From NCBI GenBank assembly GCA_018711945.1, contig DVHP01000017.1:1-36604 (forward strand): a DNA stretch of 36,604 bases, given 5' to 3'. Positions 34,918-36,604 of the stretch are shown here, one piece after another. The notes under the pieces were generated by a model. The model saw nothing but the letters and a program-made list of their open reading frames with translations, was not told the DNA's origin and made no database searches. Made by a program: the position numbers and the translations under genes. The number at the start of each line of letters is the position of its first letter. The first letter of the stretch is position 1. The stretch is from Candidatus Ventrenecus avicola. Its GTDB lineage: Bacteria; Bacillota_I; Bacilli_A; RF39; UBA660.

Positions 34918-35512
34918 CAGTCGTTTCTCCTTTCAATAAATTTAATAATATCTTTTGTGTCTCTTCATACATAACCTTATAATCATACTCAGGGTGTTTG
35001 TGATAGATAACCTCATGACTATAATCATCTACGATTTGTACAAATAAATGAATTTTTTCTTTACTATGATGTCCACTAAGAAGGAACAAAATTCTTTCAG
35101 TGACTTCCAATTCATTTTGATTAAATATCTCTGCAACTTCTTTATCTAAACAACACATACTCATTAGTTCTTGATGAGCGTGATAAGATAATTTCTGACT
35201 TTGCACCGATTTATCAAGCACTTTTTGTATCAATTCTTTCATTGACATGGCAGTACGACAATATTCTTCAAAAACATCTAATAACGGAAAACAAATTTGT
35301 TTTAAATAAATCTTTGTTCCTTCTATAAAAATTGCCTTTTTATCTGGAAAATACTGATAGATACAACCGGTGGAAACACCCGTGTATTTTGCAATATCGA
35401 CAGAACTTACATTGTGGTATCCTTTTTCACACATCAGTTCAAAACCTTTTTCTATGATTTTTTCTTTCTTTAAAATACTACTTTTTTTAATAGGCTCTCT
35501 AACTTCGCTCAT
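34907..35512 (-). CDS. TetR-family transcriptional regulator
   Basis: The 201-residue protein has the TetR helix-turn-helix near the N-terminus (about 16-62: GFELMCEKGYHNVSSVDIAK, then GVSTGCIYQYFPDK) and an all-helical ligand domain. The start is the ATG at 35512; the GTG three codons upstream is part of the AGGTG ribosome site. It overlaps the efflux gene by 11 bases, so it probably represses its own operon in response to a metal or other ligand. A near-palindrome at 35545-35562 is a candidate operator. Confidence 0.9.
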   Translation of the reverse strand: MSEVREPIKKSSILKKEKIIEKGFELMCEKGYHNVSSVDIAKYTGVSTGCIYQYFPDKKAIFIEGTKIYLKQICFPLLDVFEEYCRTAMSMKELIQKVLDKSVQSQKLSYHAHQELMSMCCLDKEVAEIFNQNELEVTERILFLLSGHHSKEKIHLFVQIVDDYSHEVIYHKHPEYDYKVMYEETQKILLNLLKGETTDET

Positions 35513-35544
35513 AAAAGTCACCTCTCTATATAAATTTGTAATCT

Positions 35545-35562
35545 TTCATTTATGTAAGTGAA
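35545..35562. promoter_or_regulatory. Candidate TetR operator
   Basis: TTCATTTA-TG-TAAGTGAA is an 18-bp inverted repeat with one mismatch in each half, 33 bases upstream of the tetR ATG and overlapping the likely -35 region. The size and place fit autoregulation by TetR. The end of the upstream sufB-like gene is 4 bases away. Confidence 0.45.
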
Positions 35563-35565
35563 TGA

Positions 35566-36483
35566 TTATTTTAAAAATCCTTTAATAATCACATCTTCTG
35601 CTTCTTTTTCGTTTAGCCCTAAACTCATTAATTTCATAAGTTGTTCCCCTTGAATTTTTCCAATCGCGGCTTCATGAATTAAATTGGCATTAGGATTTTT
35701 AGCGTAAATTTCAGGAATGGCTTTGACATGACCATTTTCTTTTAAAATCGCATCACATTCTACATGTGCATAACAACTACTATTCCCTGTAATATCAGAA
35801 ACAAATTCTTGATAGGAATTTTCTGTTGCTACACTTCTACTAGTAACATGCGTACTCGCATGATCCCCATTTAAAGAAACATGAAAAACCGTTTTTGCTT
35901 GTTGACTCCCGTTTGTTAAAATCTTTTCATTAATCACTAAAGTAGTATTTTCATCAAGGATAGCTTTTGTCTCGCGAAGCGTGTCGTCAACACCTTTTAT
36001 TTGAGTGGTATCCATTGTCATATTAGATCCAGGTTTCATAAATATTTCAGTAACAGGATTTAAAATATTCTTGCCACTTCCATCTCCTTCTCCGTAATGC
36101 TTTTCCATATATTTTACCTTAGCATTCTCTTCTAAGAAAAATCGATGAATTCCATCATGCTCAGTATCTTTATGCTTATCATTGTGAACACCACAACCCG
36201 CTAAAATAATAACATTAGAATTTTTACCGATATGAAAGTCATTATAAACAACATCTTTAAGACCACTTTCTGTGAGTAATACAGGTACATGAATAATACT
36301 TAATAAAGTATTTTCTTTCACATAAACATCGATTCCTTGATTATCTTCTTTCGGCACAATATTAATATAAGGATTCGTTTTTCGTGACACACCTTTTCCA
36401 TTTTTTCGAATATTATAAGCATCTGCTTGTTCAATATCAGAATCACTGATTTCTTTTAATAAATTTTTATCAGTATCATTCAT
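35566..36483 (-). CDS. SufB/SufD-like Fe-S cluster scaffold, short form
   Basis: The 305-residue protein is the SufB/D core. A parallel beta-helix region is followed by the closing helix segment NLIHEAAIGKIQGEQLMKLM and DVIIKGFLK, typical of the family. It lacks the long N-terminal part of SufB (over 450 residues in E. coli). AGCGVHN (C97) and the late HEA are candidate cluster-site residues. Such short forms pair with one ABC ATPase in a minimal SUF-like system (SmsCB). The ATG at 36483 follows GGAAGTG. An open extension of 20 codons upstream overlaps the ATPase gene and is rejected. It overlaps the ABC ATPase stop by 8 bases. Confidence 0.85.
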   Translation of the reverse strand: MNDTDKNLLKEISDSDIEQADAYNIRKNGKGVSRKTNPYINIVPKEDNQGIDVYVKENTLLSIIHVPVLLTESGLKDVVYNDFHIGKNSNVIILAGCGVHNDKHKDTEHDGIHRFFLEENAKVKYMEKHYGEGDGSGKNILNPVTEIFMKPGSNMTMDTTQIKGVDDTLRETKAILDENTTLVINEKILTNGSQQAKTVFHVSLNGDHASTHVTSRSVATENSYQEFVSDITGNSSCYAHVECDAILKENGHVKAIPEIYAKNPNANLIHEAAIGKIQGEQLMKLMSLGLNEKEAEDVIIKGFLK

Positions 36484-36604
36484 GATGTTCACTTCCTTTC
36501 TGACAGCATTTTGGAATTTGTAAAATGAAAGGCAACATTTCATTTCTAGTCCCCATCTGTTTCACTTTTCCCTGTTCTAATAAAATAATTTGATCTGCAA
36601 TATT
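36476..36604 (-). CDS. ABC ATPase C-terminus (partial), probable SufC/SmsC partner
   Basis: Only the last 42 residues are visible, beginning NIADQIILLEQGKVKQMGTR and ending QKGSEHHE. The IADQIILLEQGKV segment is the stretch that follows the H-loop in ABC ATPases. Overlap with the SufB/D-like start by 8 bases indicates coupling, so a SufC-type role is likely. The short visible part does not itself separate SufC from other ABC ATPases. Confidence 0.7.
   Translation of the reverse strand, partial: NIADQIILLEQGKVKQMGTRNEMLPFILQIPKCCQKGSEHHE

Overview
The window is the replication-origin region of an AT-rich, low-GC Gram-positive chromosome. TGA is used as a stop (yidC, prmC, the partial ABC ATPase), so this is the standard code, not the Mycoplasma code. 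SpoIIR, RNA polymerase delta, a ComK-family protein, a Noc-type ParB protein, gene order like Bacillus subtilis and compact operons suggest a Bacilli lineage, possibly an uncultured gut order near the Mollicutes/Erysipelotrichia (RF39-like). That placement is inference; no rRNA is present.

Layout. On the minus strand, reading leftward from the origin, are dnaA, dnaN, a comK-family gene, recF and gyrB. gyrB lacks only its last few codons at the window edge. The comK-like gene sits where yaaA normally lies. The origin is bipartite: DnaA-box clusters lie upstream of dnaA (about 6.33-6.54 kb) and in the dnaA-dnaN spacer next to an AT-only stretch (about 4.78-4.89 kb). Two perfect boxes lie inside dnaA itself. 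Rightward on the plus strand come rpmH, rnpA, yidC, jag, a putative HExxH metallopeptidase, mnmE, a GNAT acetyltransferase, mnmG, rsmG and a noc-like gene. A parA-parB pair does not follow noc. Instead there is a pilin-like protein carrying InlB-type B-repeats and a small membrane-anchored B-repeat protein.

The middle holds a class A penicillin-binding protein (minus strand) divergent from two tandem, diverged paralogs of a family I do not recognise, with a 34-codon ORF between them. Next comes a compressed version of the B. subtilis ywiB-argS-rpoE...prfA-prmC...spoIIR...mntP order, then murA, an SGNH-like protein and rpmE. Rho, tdk, pyrG and fba, which lie in this neighbourhood in B. subtilis, are absent here. 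The right end holds an ATP-grasp protein, a tetR-cation efflux (CDF) pair, and a SufB/D-like protein preceded by the tail of an ABC ATPase, probably a minimal two-gene SUF-type Fe-S assembly pair.

Most genes are replication, RNA modification, translation and wall-synthesis housekeeping. The accessory material most worth attention is the comK-like gene at the origin, the noc/pilin/B-repeat operon, the paralog pair with its small ORF, a frameshifted duplicated-domain membrane protein, and several terminators whose stems contain stop codons or a ribosome binding site.
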